DNA from: Zerene cesonia
Lineage: Eukaryota > Arthropoda > Insecta > Lepidoptera > Pieridae
Direction of reading: 5' to 3'
Assembly: GCF_012273895.1 (NCBI RefSeq)
Contig: NW_024045136.1
Span: forward strand, 558,001-622,000
DNA length: 64,000 nt
A model generated the notes under the pieces. The model saw only the letters and a program-made list of their open reading frames with translations, ran no database searches and was not told where the DNA came from. The translations under genes were made by a program, and so were the position numbers. Numbering within the stretch: the stretch's first letter is position 1; every line of letters begins with the position of its first letter. This document shows, piece by piece, positions 20,752 to 31,571 of the stretch.

Positions 20752-21924
20752 TTATTTAGTTCTCACAACATTAGTCCATAACAAAAACTTAAAAATACAG
20801 NNNNNNNNNNNNNNNNNNNNNNNNNNNNNNNNNNNNNNNNNNNNNNNNNNNNNNNNNNNNNNNNNNNNNNNNNNNNNNNNNNNNNNNNNNNNNNNNNNNN
20901 NNNNNNNNNNNNNNNNNNNNNNNNNNNNNNNNNNNNNNNNNNNNNNNNNNNNNNNNNNNNNNNNNNNNNNNNNNNNNNNNNNNNNNNNNNNNNNNNNNNN
21001 NNNNNNNNNNNNNNNNNNNNNNNNNNNNNNNNNNNNNNNNNNNNNNNNNNNNNNNNNNNNNNNNNNNNNNNNNNNNNNNNNNNNNNNNNNNNNNNNNNNN
21101 NNNNNNNNNNNNNNNNNNNNNNNNNNNNNNNNNNNNNNNNNNNNNNNNNNNNNNNNNNNNNNNNNNNNNNNNNNNNNNNNNNNNNNNNNNNNNNNNNNNN
21201 NNNNNNNNNNNNNNNNNNNNNNNNNNNNNNNNNNNNNNNNNNNNNNNNNNNNNNNNNNNNNNNNNNNNNNNNNNNNNNNNNNNNNNNNNNNNNNNNNNNN
21301 NNNNNNNNNNNNNNNNNNNNNNNNNNNNNNNNNNNNNNNNNNNNNNNNNNNNNNNNNNNNNNNNNNNNNNNNNNNNNNNNNNNNNNNNNNNNNNNNNNNN
21401 NNNNNNNNNNNNNNNNNNNNNNNNNNNNNNNNNNNNNNNNNNNNNNNNNNNNNNNNNNNNNNNNNNNNNNNNNNNNNNNNNNNNNNNNNNNNNNNNNNNN
21501 NNNNNNNNNNNNNNNNNNNNNNNNNNNNNNNNNNNNNNNNNNNNNNNNNNNNNNNNNNNNNNNNNNNNNNNNNNNNNNNNNNNNNNNNNNNNNNNNNNNN
21601 NNNNNNNNNNNNNNNNNNNNNNNNNNNNNNNNNNNNNNNNNNNNNNNNNNNNNNNNNNNNNNNNNNNNNNNNNNNNNNNNNNNNNNNNNNNNNNNNNNNN
21701 NNNNNNNNNNNNNNNNNNNNNNNNNNNNNNNNNNNNNNNNNNNNNNNNNNNNNNNNNNNNNNNNNNNNNNNNNNNNNNNNNNNNNNNNNNNNNNNNNNNN
21801 CTATTAGGTGAGACTTAGCACAACCACCCCAAGATGTAATACAATAATCAATTAATGAGTGACATAATGCAAAATATATACTATATACTATAAAACACGC
21901 TTTAACAAAAATCATATTTTGCAA
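20752..21924 (-). pseudogene. non-LTR retrotransposon reverse-transcriptase fragment, mostly in gap
   Basis: The reverse strand before the gap reads HSLIDYCITSWGGCAKSHLI. This is the pattern near the end of jockey/CR1-type reverse transcriptases, where an aromatic-rich Y-G-I-x-x-W-G motif precedes the QKRA segment. After the 1-kb gap it ends FLLWTNVVRTK and stop, followed by an AT-rich tail with ATT repeats. The gap hides whether the frame is intact. Orientation is the same as the RNF38-like gene. The family assignment is a judgement from 20 residues. Confidence 0.5.
20801..21800. other. assembly gap (1000 N)
   Basis: Exactly 1000 N, probably a placeholder length. It sits inside a retrotransposon fragment. 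Confidence 1.
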
Positions 21925-21944
21925 ATTGAAAACTGGAATAATTT

Positions 21945-22120
21945 TATCAAATTAGTGTATTGTCATCGGTCCTCAATAAATCTACAAAGTTTGAACGAAA
22001 TCTGGCCGTTTAAAGTGGGTCAAAATCGCGCCCAAAGAAGTCAGTTACAAACAAACAAACATACAAACAAACAAACATACAAACAAACAAACATACAGGT
22101 GAAGCTAATAAAAAGCGTGT
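21945..22120 (+). repeat. interspersed repeat (family H) with CAAA-rich tandem
   Basis: CATCGGTCCTCAATAAATCT, then TTTAAAGTGGGTCAAAATCG, then ACAAACAAACATACAAACAA units and CAGGTGAAGCTAATAAAAAG. Confidence 0.55.
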
Positions 22121-22309
22121 AAAAAGACCTCAACGACTTACGTTTTGACAGAGAAGAGTCGGGCAAGAATATCAGTAGTTGCTCTTTTAAAATCATGTTT
22201 CAATCATTTATTTCGTTTTTTTTTAACTATAAGCAACGAACATACGGACGCAGCTAATAAAAGCGTGATAATAAACCATAGGTTCGACATATCAACGTAT
22301 AAATTCCCG

Positions 22310-22470
22310 AGCAGAGCCGCGCGCACACGCCAGCTACGCAGCAACACACAATACACCTACCTACATTGTTCTCAGTTCTCCATGTCACAGAGTCACGGCA
22401 CGCTGGCGTTGCGAACAAAGCGCGGCGGCCATCTTGTGACGTCACGCGCTTACGTCACCGGCGCGTACGC
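22310..22470. promoter_or_regulatory. CpG-rich block with CRE and YY1-like sites, candidate promoter
   Basis: A GC-rich island in AT-rich sequence holds a perfect CRE palindrome TGACGTCA (22437-22444), a second TACGTCAC (22451-22458), and CGGCGGCCATCTTG (22421-22434), which on the reverse strand is a YY1-type AAGATGGCCGCCG. It lies 4 kb upstream of the first recognised RNF38-like exon and is oriented suitably for it. The reverse-strand ATG there opens only a 15-codon frame, so any first exon would be mainly untranslated. Linkage to the gene is inferred. Confidence 0.35.
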
Positions 22471-23193
22471 ACAAAAACGTCCGCCCTTCACGACTTCGAC
22501 TACCTGCTTTTGGTTTTTGTCGTATTATAGCAGCTTGATTGTGATATTTTTTTTTTACGATTTGATTACGTTCTTTATATTGCATATATAGTAAAATACT
22601 TTTAATTTATCACGAGCGGCTGTTGGCTACACATTCGCTTTCAGTTAACCAACTATGTGATACAACGCTTAAGTAATTACTTCGACACAGAATACATAAG
22701 CTTTCTCTTTGTGTATTTCTGAATAAATAAAGCACGATTTTTTTTTTATAGCGAACCTTACCGTGCCTAATTTATAACCTGCCTGTGCTGAGCAACAGAT
22801 GTTCATACAAAAAAAAAAAACATCTCAGCTTCAGGTTGTTTATTGAAAGGAAACCGACTATTATTTTATGCAAAACTATCTTTCGCCCGCGGCTTCGTGG
22901 GCGTTGAATTCGGAGTAGTTTAATAGATGTTACAATACATATAAACCTCCCTCTTGAATCTTGTAGGACTATATAAGTCACAGCGGCTCAAGTTAATTCG
23001 GTTGGACACTTCTGCAAATCGCGAAAGTCTACGAAAATTTATTCTCTTTTTTTTAATAAGATACTTGTCAAAACAAGTCACTGAAAAAAATTTCCGTGTA
23101 GTGCGTAAAAATATAGTTTCAATATTTCCACTTTAATTATTATTTGTACCGCGTAAGACATATAAGAAACGTATATATATTGAAACAATTAAA

Positions 23194-23196
<3 letters not shown>

Positions 23197-23232
<36 letters not shown>
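23197..23232. repeat. (TA)n microsatellite
   Basis: Pure AT dinucleotide run, about 18 units. Confidence 0.95.
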
Positions 23233-23239
<7 letters not shown>

Positions 23240-23339
23240 GCTTTCCACCCGCGGCTTCACGTGTTGTCAAAGGATTCCCATGAGAATAGGAAATTTAACA
23301 GCGGTAAAAAGAAAAACAAACAACAAAATATATTTATAA

Positions 23340-23455
23340 TACTACTAATATTATAAACCCGAAAATAAGTATGGATGTATAGATGGATGTATGTATATAT
23401 AGATGTTTGTTACTATTTCACCCAAAAACTAATGAACCGAATGCAATGAAATTTG
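23340..23455 (+). mobile_element. Lep1-type Helitron, 5' part only
   Basis: CTACTAATATTATAAACCC to CTAATGAACCGAATGCAATG; the 3' hairpin end is absent. Confidence 0.6.
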
Positions 23456-23749
23456 CTAAGTTTGCTAATACTTGCTCACAACTAAGTCTGAAGAAAAGCA
23501 AAACTATACCACCATTTCATATCTACGTATTACGATACACTACTGTTCTCTGTTATACCCAAAAATCTAGACCAAAAACGCCGCTAATCCAGCCGACCTC
23601 CCACAAAACCCCAGCCGCTTTCACTAGCGCCGAACGCCACGAGGTCACGAGGTCGGGCCAGCTTAATTAAGTAACTGTATGCAGTGACATCCCTGCGGGA
23701 TCGCGGATTCGCTTGGCCGTCTCAAATGATACTTAAATCCTACTTCCTA

Positions 23750-23951
23750 TCCTACTAATATTATAAATGCGAAAGTTTGTGAGGATGTATGTGTGTTTGT
23801 TGCTCTTTCACGCAAAAACTATTGAACCCATTGCAATGAAATTTGGTACGTAGACAGCTGGACAACTGGAATAACAGATAGGCAAGGTTTTTTATCCCGA
23901 TATTCCTACGGGATTCGGACTTACGCGAGTGAAACCGCGGGGCGCAGCTAG
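23750..23951 (+). mobile_element. Lep1-type nonautonomous Helitron, full length
   Basis: 5' TCCTACTAATATTATAAATG, and 3' GAGTGAAACCGCGGGGCGCA followed by GCTAG. Flanks A/T fit A-T insertion. Confidence 0.78.
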
Positions 23952-24227
23952 TCTATACATATAATAAATCTGTAGAAAAGTCATTCTTGTTCATTGAAAA
24001 AATAAAAAAAAGATAGCCAGTGTGTGAAAAGATAACTAACAGAACCCATTTCCATCATTTTAGAAATTTTTGTCTGTTTGTCTGTTTGTTTGTGCGCACA
24101 TCACGTAAAATCTACGAATGAAATGCAGACAATGTTTATATACAAAAGTTATACGTAACTTGAGGTATAACTTAGTTTTTGTTTCATCGAAATCGGTTTA
24201 CTCTATCACAAGATATGATTAATTTGA

Positions 24228-24278
24228 TATTCCTACGGGATACGGACTTACGCGGGTGAAACCGCGGGGCGCAGCTAT
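24228..24278 (+). mobile_element. Lep1-type Helitron 3' end fragment
   Basis: CCTACGGGATACGGACTTAC plus hairpin and GGGCGCAGCTA only. What precedes it is not Lep1 5' sequence. Confidence 0.65.
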
Positions 24279-24609
24279 TATTAAATACAGTATCCGTTTT
24301 GATTGGTCGTACGTGTCGTGTCTGAATCGCGCTATTATATTCCTGACATTCATTAGGGACCTTTCTCGAACCTTCCCATTTGCATTTATAGGTAACCCAC
24401 AAACTAGTATAGTCTCAGAAACTAGGAAAGCAGTAGTATCTCCAACAACCAACTCAATTTCCTTGTTCACATTAGAACACTCAAAACCACTTTTTCTTTT
24501 TTAGTGTCCCAGCCAGTGCCAATCGGCTCAATACCCAAAGGCAAGGTATCAATTGAACATTTATTTCATATATAAATAATACACACAAAAACCCTATATA
24601 ATATATGAA

Positions 24610-24910
24610 AGCAGTGGTGGCTCAGTGGTGAGAACCTCGGACTTCAAAATCGATAAGTCGGGGTATGAGACCGTGCGAGCGTGCAGGAAATAAATTGATT
24701 TTTCAATTTATCTGCGCATGTGGATAGCATGACCACTGCTTAAAACGGTGAAGGAAAACATCGTGAGGAAACCGGCATGTCCAAGAATTCAAACTTCGAC
24801 GACATGTGACATCTGCCAACCCGCACTTGGCCAGCGTGGTGGATTATGGCCTGAACCCTCATAGGAGGCCTGTGTCCCAGCAGTGGGAACATATATGGGC
24901 TGATGACGAC
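24610..24910 (+). mobile_element. SINE family S1, near full length
   Basis: The head GTGGCTCAGTGGTGAGAACC is A-box-like, and GTCGGGGTATGAGACC sits at the B-box position. The body contains GAGGAAACCGGCATGTCC and CACTTGGCCAGCGTGGTGGA. It ends GTCCCAGCAGTGGGAACATA then TATGGGCTGATGACGACG. Copies at 44458-44757 (-), 53352-53495 (+) and a tail at 17858-17907. Confidence 0.7.
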
Positions 24911-25181
24911 GAATATATGAAAAAATCGCAGTCCAGAATATGTGGTTATACAAATACGTAAAGGCAAAATTGCGCGGACAACCCGTCCAGAGTCGCAGCA
25001 ATCGTGTCGTATACCTATTACCCGAAAAAACATACACACTGAGGCTACCACATAACGAATACTTACTCTTTAATATCGCGAACGGAAGGGGCATACGCAA
25101 CGCGACCTTGTGTTCGATTATCGACCTTGTGCTCGCAGGCGAAGGTCGCAATTACGTTGACACGGTCTATGCACCTTTTAA

Positions 25182-25200
25182 TGTAGGTAGGTAGGTAGGT
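25182..25200. repeat. (GTAG)n microsatellite
   Basis: Short GTAGGTAGGTAGGTAGG run. Confidence 0.85.
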
Positions 25201-25537
25201 ACAAAATAATATTCGACGTAAAACGAAATTTTATTTATTTTATTTGTAATTGAAATAAACTGGTATTTAAACTGTTCCTGCGTCGACAGATCATTGGCCG
25301 TACAAATATTTGCGAGTGTACTCGAAGTTTTTGACTCATGATGATGTTTTCTAGAAACTGAGATATAAATTTCGGTAATCCCTACTAACAGTATAATGCT
25401 ATTTGGAACCGTCCGGCTGGCACTTCTTTACGCCCCATCCACTGAATCGATTTGGATGATAGATAGGTTTTTAACACATAAACTGTAACTACCTATGTCA
25501 GTTATCTTTTGGCTACGCAGGCAAAACCACATATCTT

Positions 25538-25831
25538 ATATCTTTAAACGAGCAATTCTTGTGTATGTATATATATATATATAATTGGAATTTCGGAATC
25601 GTCTCCAACGATTATCATGAAATTTACTATATAGGGGGTTTCGGGGGCGATAAATCGATCTAGCTAGGAATCTTTTTTAGAAAATGTCATATTCGTGTTT
25701 TATTCGTGTTTTTTTTTCCTGACATCTATTGGTGAATAATAATACTATTTTGCTTCGTAGATAGCTGGACAACTGAAATAACACATAAGCACTTTTTATA
25801 CCGATATTCCTACGGGATACGTCACAGCTAG
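25538..25831 (+). mobile_element. composite Helitron-like element (family K)
   Basis: Starts CTTTAAACGAGCAATTCTTG and a TA run, then GGGGGTTTCGGGGGCGATAA and GATCTAGCTAGGAATC. The last ~80 bases (GATAGCTGGACAACTGAAAT to CTACGGGATACG, ending CAGCTAG) are homologous to the Lep1 3' half. Copies at 33425-33715 (-) and 53740-53985 (+). Confidence 0.65.
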
Positions 25832-26270
25832 TGTATATAAATTGTATTATTCACTATTAATACCCCCAACTTCGTGCACCCTTCGGTGGTGGTGGTTGTT
25901 GGCTATGACATTAAACAAAATAGATTCCTAGTTGATACACGAAATTTCCCAAAAGCCGTACGCCGTTACGGGACACCAGACGATCGTAACCGGATCGGAT
26001 CTGTGTCGACAGTCCCTCGAACCGTACCCCTGGGTGCCCACTAAGAAGCATCGGGAACAAAACACCGCCGAGTCTAGGAAGGATAAAAAAAACAACTTCC
26101 TTTTGTACGTATCTAAAAGAGCGAAGCCTTTCCGAAGTTTTGTACGCGCGCCGTTTACATCGCGACTATTGGGGACTCGATACATCTCATTGTTAGGTAC
26201 GGTGTAGAAAATATATATCACATACATATTATGTAGGTACTATCGGGCGAATATTCGTCACTGTCGCGGG

Positions 26271-26289
26271 TTAGGTTAGGTTAGGTTAG
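26271..26289. repeat. short interstitial TTAGG array
   Basis: TTAGGTTAGGTTAGGTTAG: three full insect telomeric units plus a partial one. Confidence 0.9.
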
Positions 26290-26318
26290 TATCGGTGATA
26301 TCTATTGATTTCTTATAA

Positions 26319-26370
26319 TTATTCGTACGGGATACGGACTTACGCGGGTGAAACCGCGGGGCGCAGCTAG
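26319..26370 (+). mobile_element. Lep1-type Helitron 3' end fragment
   Basis: ACGGGATACGGACTTACGCG to GGGCGCAGCTAG. Confidence 0.65.
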
Positions 26371-26462
26371 TATAAAATAATATTAACCTCGACCAAAAAT
26401 TAAAGGTAGAAAAGTGTTAATTCAACAAAAAGTAAAATAATACAAACTCGATATACGTATTA

Positions 26463-26662
26463 CTAGCTGTGCCCCGCGGTTTCACCCGCGTAAGTCCGTA
26501 TCCCGTAGGAATATCGGAATAAAAATATGCCTATATGTTATTCAAGTGGTCCAGCTGTCTACGTACCAAATTTAATTGCAATCGGTTCAGTAGTTTTTGC
26601 GTGAAAGAGCAACAAACGCACACACATCCTTACAAACTTTCGCATTTATAATATTAGTAGGA
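26463..26662 (-). mobile_element. Lep1-type nonautonomous Helitron, full length
   Basis: CTAGCTGTGCCCCGCGGTTT at left, TTTCGCATTTATAATATTAG then TAGGA at right. Confidence 0.78.
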
Positions 26663-27223
26663 TAGGATTTATTCTGACGAATATTCTATGACGGATGTAT
26701 GACATCTCCGACTATAAGAAATGAAATTCCAACACCGAATCACTCATGGCACGTTTCAGAGTCCTTCACACAACCCCTAGCAAAAAAAATCCGAGATAGT
26801 TCGATGACCCGGCCCTACCCCGCCGTGTGGCCTAGCGAATTCAATCTCTATCACAACCGACTTTCGACTCATTTTCCCTTGCAGTAATTTTTAATAACAC
26901 TCGCATTAAAATAGCTCATGCGAATGCTAGCTCAGCCGCTGAGCACACAAGGTTCAAAGTTGCGTGGCCGCTTAATGAGCTAAAGGTAACTTTGAAATTT
27001 AGGAGTCGCAGATTTGGCGTTTAAATACTACGCCCGATTGACCCGTTTATTCGCGTCTAGTCTTGACCTATAGGTCTGATTTTTTGTAGTATTATACATT
27101 TTGGACCATCACTGAGTGATTACTAAAAACAATTAACATCGTTTCTAGTAAATAACTCGAGATTTAAATGTAATTTAAACGATCACGTTTCGTAGCGAAA
27201 TCAGTTAATGATTTATAACACAC

Positions 27224-27388
27224 AAGCTGCGCCCCGCGGCTTCACTCGCATAATAATATCGGGATCAAACGTTGCCTATAAGTTATTCCAGTTGTCCAGC
27301 TGTCGTACCATATTTAGTAGTTTTTGCGTGAAAGAGCAACAAACACACACACACACACACATCCTTACAAACTTTCGCATTTACAATA
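27224..27388 (-). mobile_element. Lep1-type Helitron, first of a tandem pair
   Basis: AGCTGCGCCCCGCGGCTTC to CTTTCGCATTTACAATACT, with a CA microsatellite inside and small internal deletions. Confidence 0.7.
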
Positions 27389-27594
27389 CTCGTTGCGCAC
27401 CGCGGTTTCACCCGCGTAAGTCCCGTATCCCGTAGGAATATCAGGATAAAAAGTGACCTATATGTTATTCCAATTGTCCGGCTGTCTGCGTAACAAATTT
27501 CATTGCAATCGGTTCAGTAGTTTTTGCGTGAAAGAGCAACAAACACACCCACGCACATCCTTACAATCTTTCGCATTTATAATATTAAGTAGGA
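27389..27594 (-). mobile_element. Lep1-type Helitron, second of a tandem pair
   Basis: Directly abuts the previous copy, in the same orientation: GTTGCGCACCGCGGTTTCAC to TTTCGCATTTATAATATTAA. Confidence 0.7.
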
Positions 27595-28034
27595 AGTAGG
27601 ATTAGAAGAAAAGATGTTTTATAACACATTTAATATTAATAATAATATTGAATTTATTCATTTACTAAGCTGTGGTATGCGGGGGGTGAATATAAACATA
27701 GGATAAAAATCCCATACACACCCAAAAGTTGAGTCTTAGTGGCAGAAACATAAATATATGATATGGGTATATATATTGAAGGGAGAGGGAAGCGAGCGCG
27801 TGCCCCCATTGCATCATATTATTCCATTTCCAGGGTATTCTAGTCCAGAAACAATTTTTTTCTCCCAAGAAATATCGTAGAAATTTGTATATATGTGTAT
27901 ATGTGTATGTGTGTATATGTATATATTTGTGTAAATATATGTATATGTTGTATGTAAATTTGATTGAATGTTTAAAAGTAACTGTATTTCGTCCCGCTTA
28001 TAGTTTAGCAGTATGCTCGTTACCTTTTACCGTG

Positions 28035-28170
28035 GTTGCCTGGAAGAGATCACTTCTAAGTGATGAGGCCGCCAAACAAATTGTACGCTTTATTTTACTC
28101 ATTATTATTATTAACTCTAAGTTTCCTTCTATGTACAATGTTGTTGAAGAGTTAAATAAATAAATAAATA
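28035..28170 (+). repeat. non-LTR retroposon 3' end (family T)
   Basis: GGTTGCCTGGAAGAGATCAC, TAAGTGATGAGGCCGCC, and an AAATAAATAAATAAATAG tail. Confidence 0.65.
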
Positions 28171-28534
28171 GAAATGTATTTTCATAGTTTAGTAGCTCTG
28201 TGGGAGTTGTTTGAAAAACCATCTTTAGTTGAAATTCCAAAACAATTATTTTACAAAATTTTGATGTTCCTTTCTGTGTCTTTTGCAATTTAAATATAAC
28301 AAATCTCGAATAGAACCAGTAGATCCTGAGATAAGCGCGTTCAAACACACACTCTTCAACTTTATATGATCAGTACTACCCATAGAAGTATAGATTACAT
28401 GTATACTACGCCGCTTCATGATTGTATCCATGTGTTTGTTTATTGCGCAATCACGCTCAAACTACTAAGCCGATTTGACTATGATTTTTCTGTGAAGATA
28501 GATTATGATATAAATTATTAAAAAAAAATATCAT

Positions 28535-28625
28535 AATTACATACATTTTCATTCTTTCAAAATTTCTCATATATAAAGCATTTCAATGCTATAAAACTAA
28601 AAATTAAACATAATTACATACTTTA
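28535..28625 (+). mobile_element. SINE family S4 body fragment
   Basis: TTCAAAATTTCTCATATATA and AGCATTTCAATGCTATAAAA then CTAAAAATTA, as downstream of the tRNA-like head at 30855-30990. Confidence 0.5.
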
Positions 28626-28987
28626 AAACGTTTCAATCAGTATCCGGAAAACGCGAGCGAGGCCGCAGGTTGAGGCTATTATTAAGATGCGTAGGCCTAC
28701 AAATGATATATTATATTAATCATACCACTAGTTGTCCGCACCGGCGTCGCTCGTTATACACATCAAAATCAAAAATATTTATTCAGTAACATTGCTTAGT
28801 TTCCCCAGTCACATAAACGATTTTAAGCACGAAAAAATACAAACAATTATACAGACGATTATTCATATGCCCAATTAAGCGCTTAGGGATCACGTACAAG
28901 TCCAACGGTGAAAAAATGATTAAAATCCATTCGTCCGTTCGCGAGATACGCGCGCTTGTAACAACAAACCTTTTATCTTTAAATTTT

Positions 28988-29195
28988 ACTAGACGCTCGT
29001 CCCGGCTCCGCCCGGATATCAAGACTCTGAGTTTTATCATATACAGGGGAGCATTTAATCGGGATAAAAAGTATCCTATCGCCCAAGTCAGCTCATACCC
29101 TGTCTGTACCTACACCTAATTTCAACAAAGTTCAATAGATTCAGCGTGATTCAGACAAATATACCAAACAAACAAACTTTCACATCCTACTAATC
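28988..29195 (-). mobile_element. Helitron-like element (family M)
   Basis: CTAGACGCTCGTCCCGGCTC then CGCCCGGATATC, GGGGAGCATTTAATCGGGAT, and a right end near AAACTTTCACATCCTACTAA. Copies at 49484-49690 and 59641-59836, both reverse oriented. Confidence 0.6.
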
Positions 29196-29198
29196 CTA

Positions 29199-29402
29199 CC
29201 CTACTAATATTATAAATGCGAAAGTTTGTAAGGATGTGTGTGTGTGCGTTTGTTGCTCTTTCACGCAAAAAGTACTGAACTGATTGCATTGAAATTTGGT
29301 ACGTAGATAGCTGGACAACTGGAATAACATATAGGCAACTTTTTATCCCGATAACCCTACGGGACACGGACTTACGCGGGTGAAACCGCGGGGCGCAGCT
29401 AG
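29199..29402 (+). mobile_element. Lep1-type Helitron, first of a tandem pair
   Basis: CCTACTAATATTATAAATGC to CCGCGGGGCGCAGCTAG. Confidence 0.78.
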
Positions 29403-29589
29403 TATTTTAAATGCGAAGGTTTGTAATTATGTGTGTGTGTTTGTTGCTCTTTCACGCAAAGACTACTGAACCGATTGCAATTAAATTTGGTACGTAGACA
29501 GCTGGACAACTGGAATAACATATAGGCAACTTTTTATCCCGATATCCCTACGGGATACGGACTGACGCGGATGAAAACGCTACAGCTAG
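29403..29589 (+). mobile_element. Lep1-type Helitron, second of a tandem pair
   Basis: Begins within the family (ATTTTAAATGCGAAGG), continues to a mutated 3' hairpin (GCGGATGAAAACGC) and CAGCTAG. It follows the first copy without spacer. Confidence 0.72.
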
Positions 29590-29895
29590 TTTACAATATT
29601 AGTGTGAAGTGCGATTGATACAGGTCTGTCTCTCTACTCTACAGGTCAGTATAGGTATATATAAGTACCAAGTTCACATAGGAGGAGGCGTGACGTTTAT
29701 CGCTCTGTTCATTTACCCTCCGCCAGCACAAAGCCTCGCTCGATTCGAACACAGAAACACAACACGTCACCGACCGTCGAGTCAATAAACCTTCGGGCAC
29801 TATCAAAACACAAGGAAGTGTAATGATAACCTTAACGCACACACGCGCGATTATATTACAACACGTTAGTACGTATTGTAGACTAGCAGCAATCA

Positions 29896-29897
<2 letters not shown>

Positions 29898-29934
<37 letters not shown>
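29898..29934. repeat. (TA)n microsatellite
   Basis: Pure run bordering the family N element to its right. Confidence 0.95.
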
Positions 29935-29935
<1 letters not shown>

Positions 29936-30112
29936 CTGCACCCGGCAAACGCTGTTCTGCCTTACTCTTATCGTTTAGTGGTATGAAAAATAGATGTTAG
30001 CCGATTCTCAGACCTACCCAATATGCTTACCAAATTTCAGAGGAATCGGTCAAGCCGTTTCGGAGGAGTATAGAGACTAACATTGTGACTGTGAATTTTA
30101 TATTGTCATAAT
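29935..30112 (-). mobile_element. Helitron-like element (family N)
   Basis: AGCTGCACCCGGCAAACGCT, TAGCCGATTCTCAGACCTAC, AATCGGTCAAGCCGTTTCGG, ending in the GTGAATTTTATATTG region. Copies at 33850-33975 (+, 5' half), 48990-49165 (-) and 44263-44335 (+, 3' end). Confidence 0.6.
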
Positions 30113-30309
30113 ATAATTGTTTTTTGTGATGGAGAGTTAGCGTATCATTGTGATCACTACGTAGTATAAAACAAACGTCTGTCCGTTTTAAGGGGCACGG
30201 TATATAGAAAGGATTGACGAACGAAAATAAGGCATGGCCTGGGAAGGGTGAGGAAAAGGAAACGGGTCGTTATCGAGAATATCGGTTGAAAATGAAATAG
30301 CGTTAGAAA

Positions 30310-30535
30310 ATTTGTCTGTACATAAACTGTATTTTGTACCCAATGGGTAACGCGAGACCCAATGACCGACTTCGCTGTCTGTCTGTCTGTCTGTCTGTCT
30401 GTCCACCTGTCCGTCGGTCACCAAGCTGTATCTCCTGAACTGTGATAATAAGTCAGTTGAAATTTTCAAAGATGATGTGTAAATAAAAAAAAATCTCAAG
30501 TGTTGCGACTCGCACTTGACCATTTTTTTTATAGT
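30310..30535 (-). repeat. interspersed repeat with (CTGT)n core
   Basis: A CTGT tetranucleotide run at 30374-30403, then CTGAACTGTGATAATAAGTC and GACTCGCACTTGACCATTTT. The 32455-32570 segment shares the GTCTGT and CACTCGCACTTGA features. Confidence 0.55.
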
Positions 30536-30599
30536 TCGTTCGTCATCTCGCTGTCACGTCATTGTTCAATCAATTATTACACCATTCACTTGGCTTAAC

Positions 30600-30830
30600 G
30601 ACAATAAAACACTGCGCGCTGTGAGCACGTTCAGCGGTTGCCCATCAACGCGCTGACCGCGCTAAGGGCTGCTTAACCGAGGCGACCGTTACGAACGCCG
30701 CGGCCCCCCCGGTGATTTCACACCGCGTTTCGTCTCGCATCAGATAAGCGTCGTGGAACCACTTTCGCGCCGCTGGTCTCGTGTAAGCGACACGTTTCTA
30801 TAGGCCGGCGCGGGACGAACGACTTTTGGA
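30600..30830. other. isolated GC/CpG-rich block of unknown role
   Basis: About 230 bases rich in CpG (for example AACGCCGCGGCCCCCCCGG and GGCCGGCGCGGGACGAACG) inside AT-rich repeats. No open frame with coding character and no family similarity recognised. It could be a promoter or enhancer, or an old GC-rich element. Confidence 0.4.
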
Positions 30831-30854
30831 TTGAGAAATTGCTACGGTTAACAA

Positions 30855-30990
30855 GTTGCTACGGTTAGGCAAGACACGCAGGTTCGAATCCTGCCTCGTG
30901 ATCAAATTTTTTCTATTCTTTCAAAATTTCTCATTTACAAAGCATTTCAATGCTATAAAACTAAAAATTAGACTTTTGGATTCTTTATTG
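30855..30990 (+). mobile_element. SINE family S4 (tRNA-like head)
   Basis: GTTGCTACGGTTAGGCAAG, then B-box-like GCAGGTTCGAATCCTGCC and TCGTGATCAAATTTTTT, then AGCATTTCAATGCTATAAAA. Copies at 35632-35752 and 51203-51318. Confidence 0.6.
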
Positions 30991-31571
30991 ATTTGATAGT
31001 CGTCCGTTCGACAGTTGTTCAATACTAAAATGATAAATGCGAAAGTCTGTCTGTCGGTCTAGCTAGCTAGATATAAAAACGGAAACAAGTATAGCGTTTT
31101 TTTAAGAGTAAACCACAGTGCTAATTTGGAATATTTTTTTTAACGAATACCCGAAGAAGACACAAGGTTAGCTATATACTATCTACCAAAAAAGAGTTAC
31201 ATTTAGGATTGAAAGGGGCTGCCTGTGCAAAATCGTAACGCTAGTATTATTTATATGTAGCTATATTTTTTTGTATTAATATATTTAATAAGAAAAATAT
31301 GCCATATTTCCATGTATGCCCATGTAGCTCGGGGTTGATAAGGCTTTCTTTTCAATGTGGCTCCTTACATTTATTCAATGCAAACAAACAATCAAATGTT
31401 TCCTCTTTATAATATAACATCAATAATAGTGTAGACAAACACACACACACACACGCACACAAAGCCGCATTCAATCACAAACACACAATCCTGTGACCCG
31501 TAAACATTTCAAACTTCCCACTAGTCCAAATCCATAGACTAATTTTCAATAGTTGACTTTTTTGACCGCTT

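Noticed and set aside
22020..22100. CRISPR-like spacing of ACAAACAAACATAC units
   Set aside because: A simple CAAA-rich tandem repeat inside a eukaryotic interspersed element; no spacers.
24740..25151. Two overlapping minus-strand frames of 103 and 120 codons
   Set aside because: They overlap the S1 SINE and recur in its other copies (for example 53286-53567), so they are repeat-derived.
30880..30905. Possible tRNA gene (GGTTCGAATCC box)
   Set aside because: No acceptor-stem pairing can be drawn, and the same head occurs with a shared tail at 35632 and 51203; it is a SINE.
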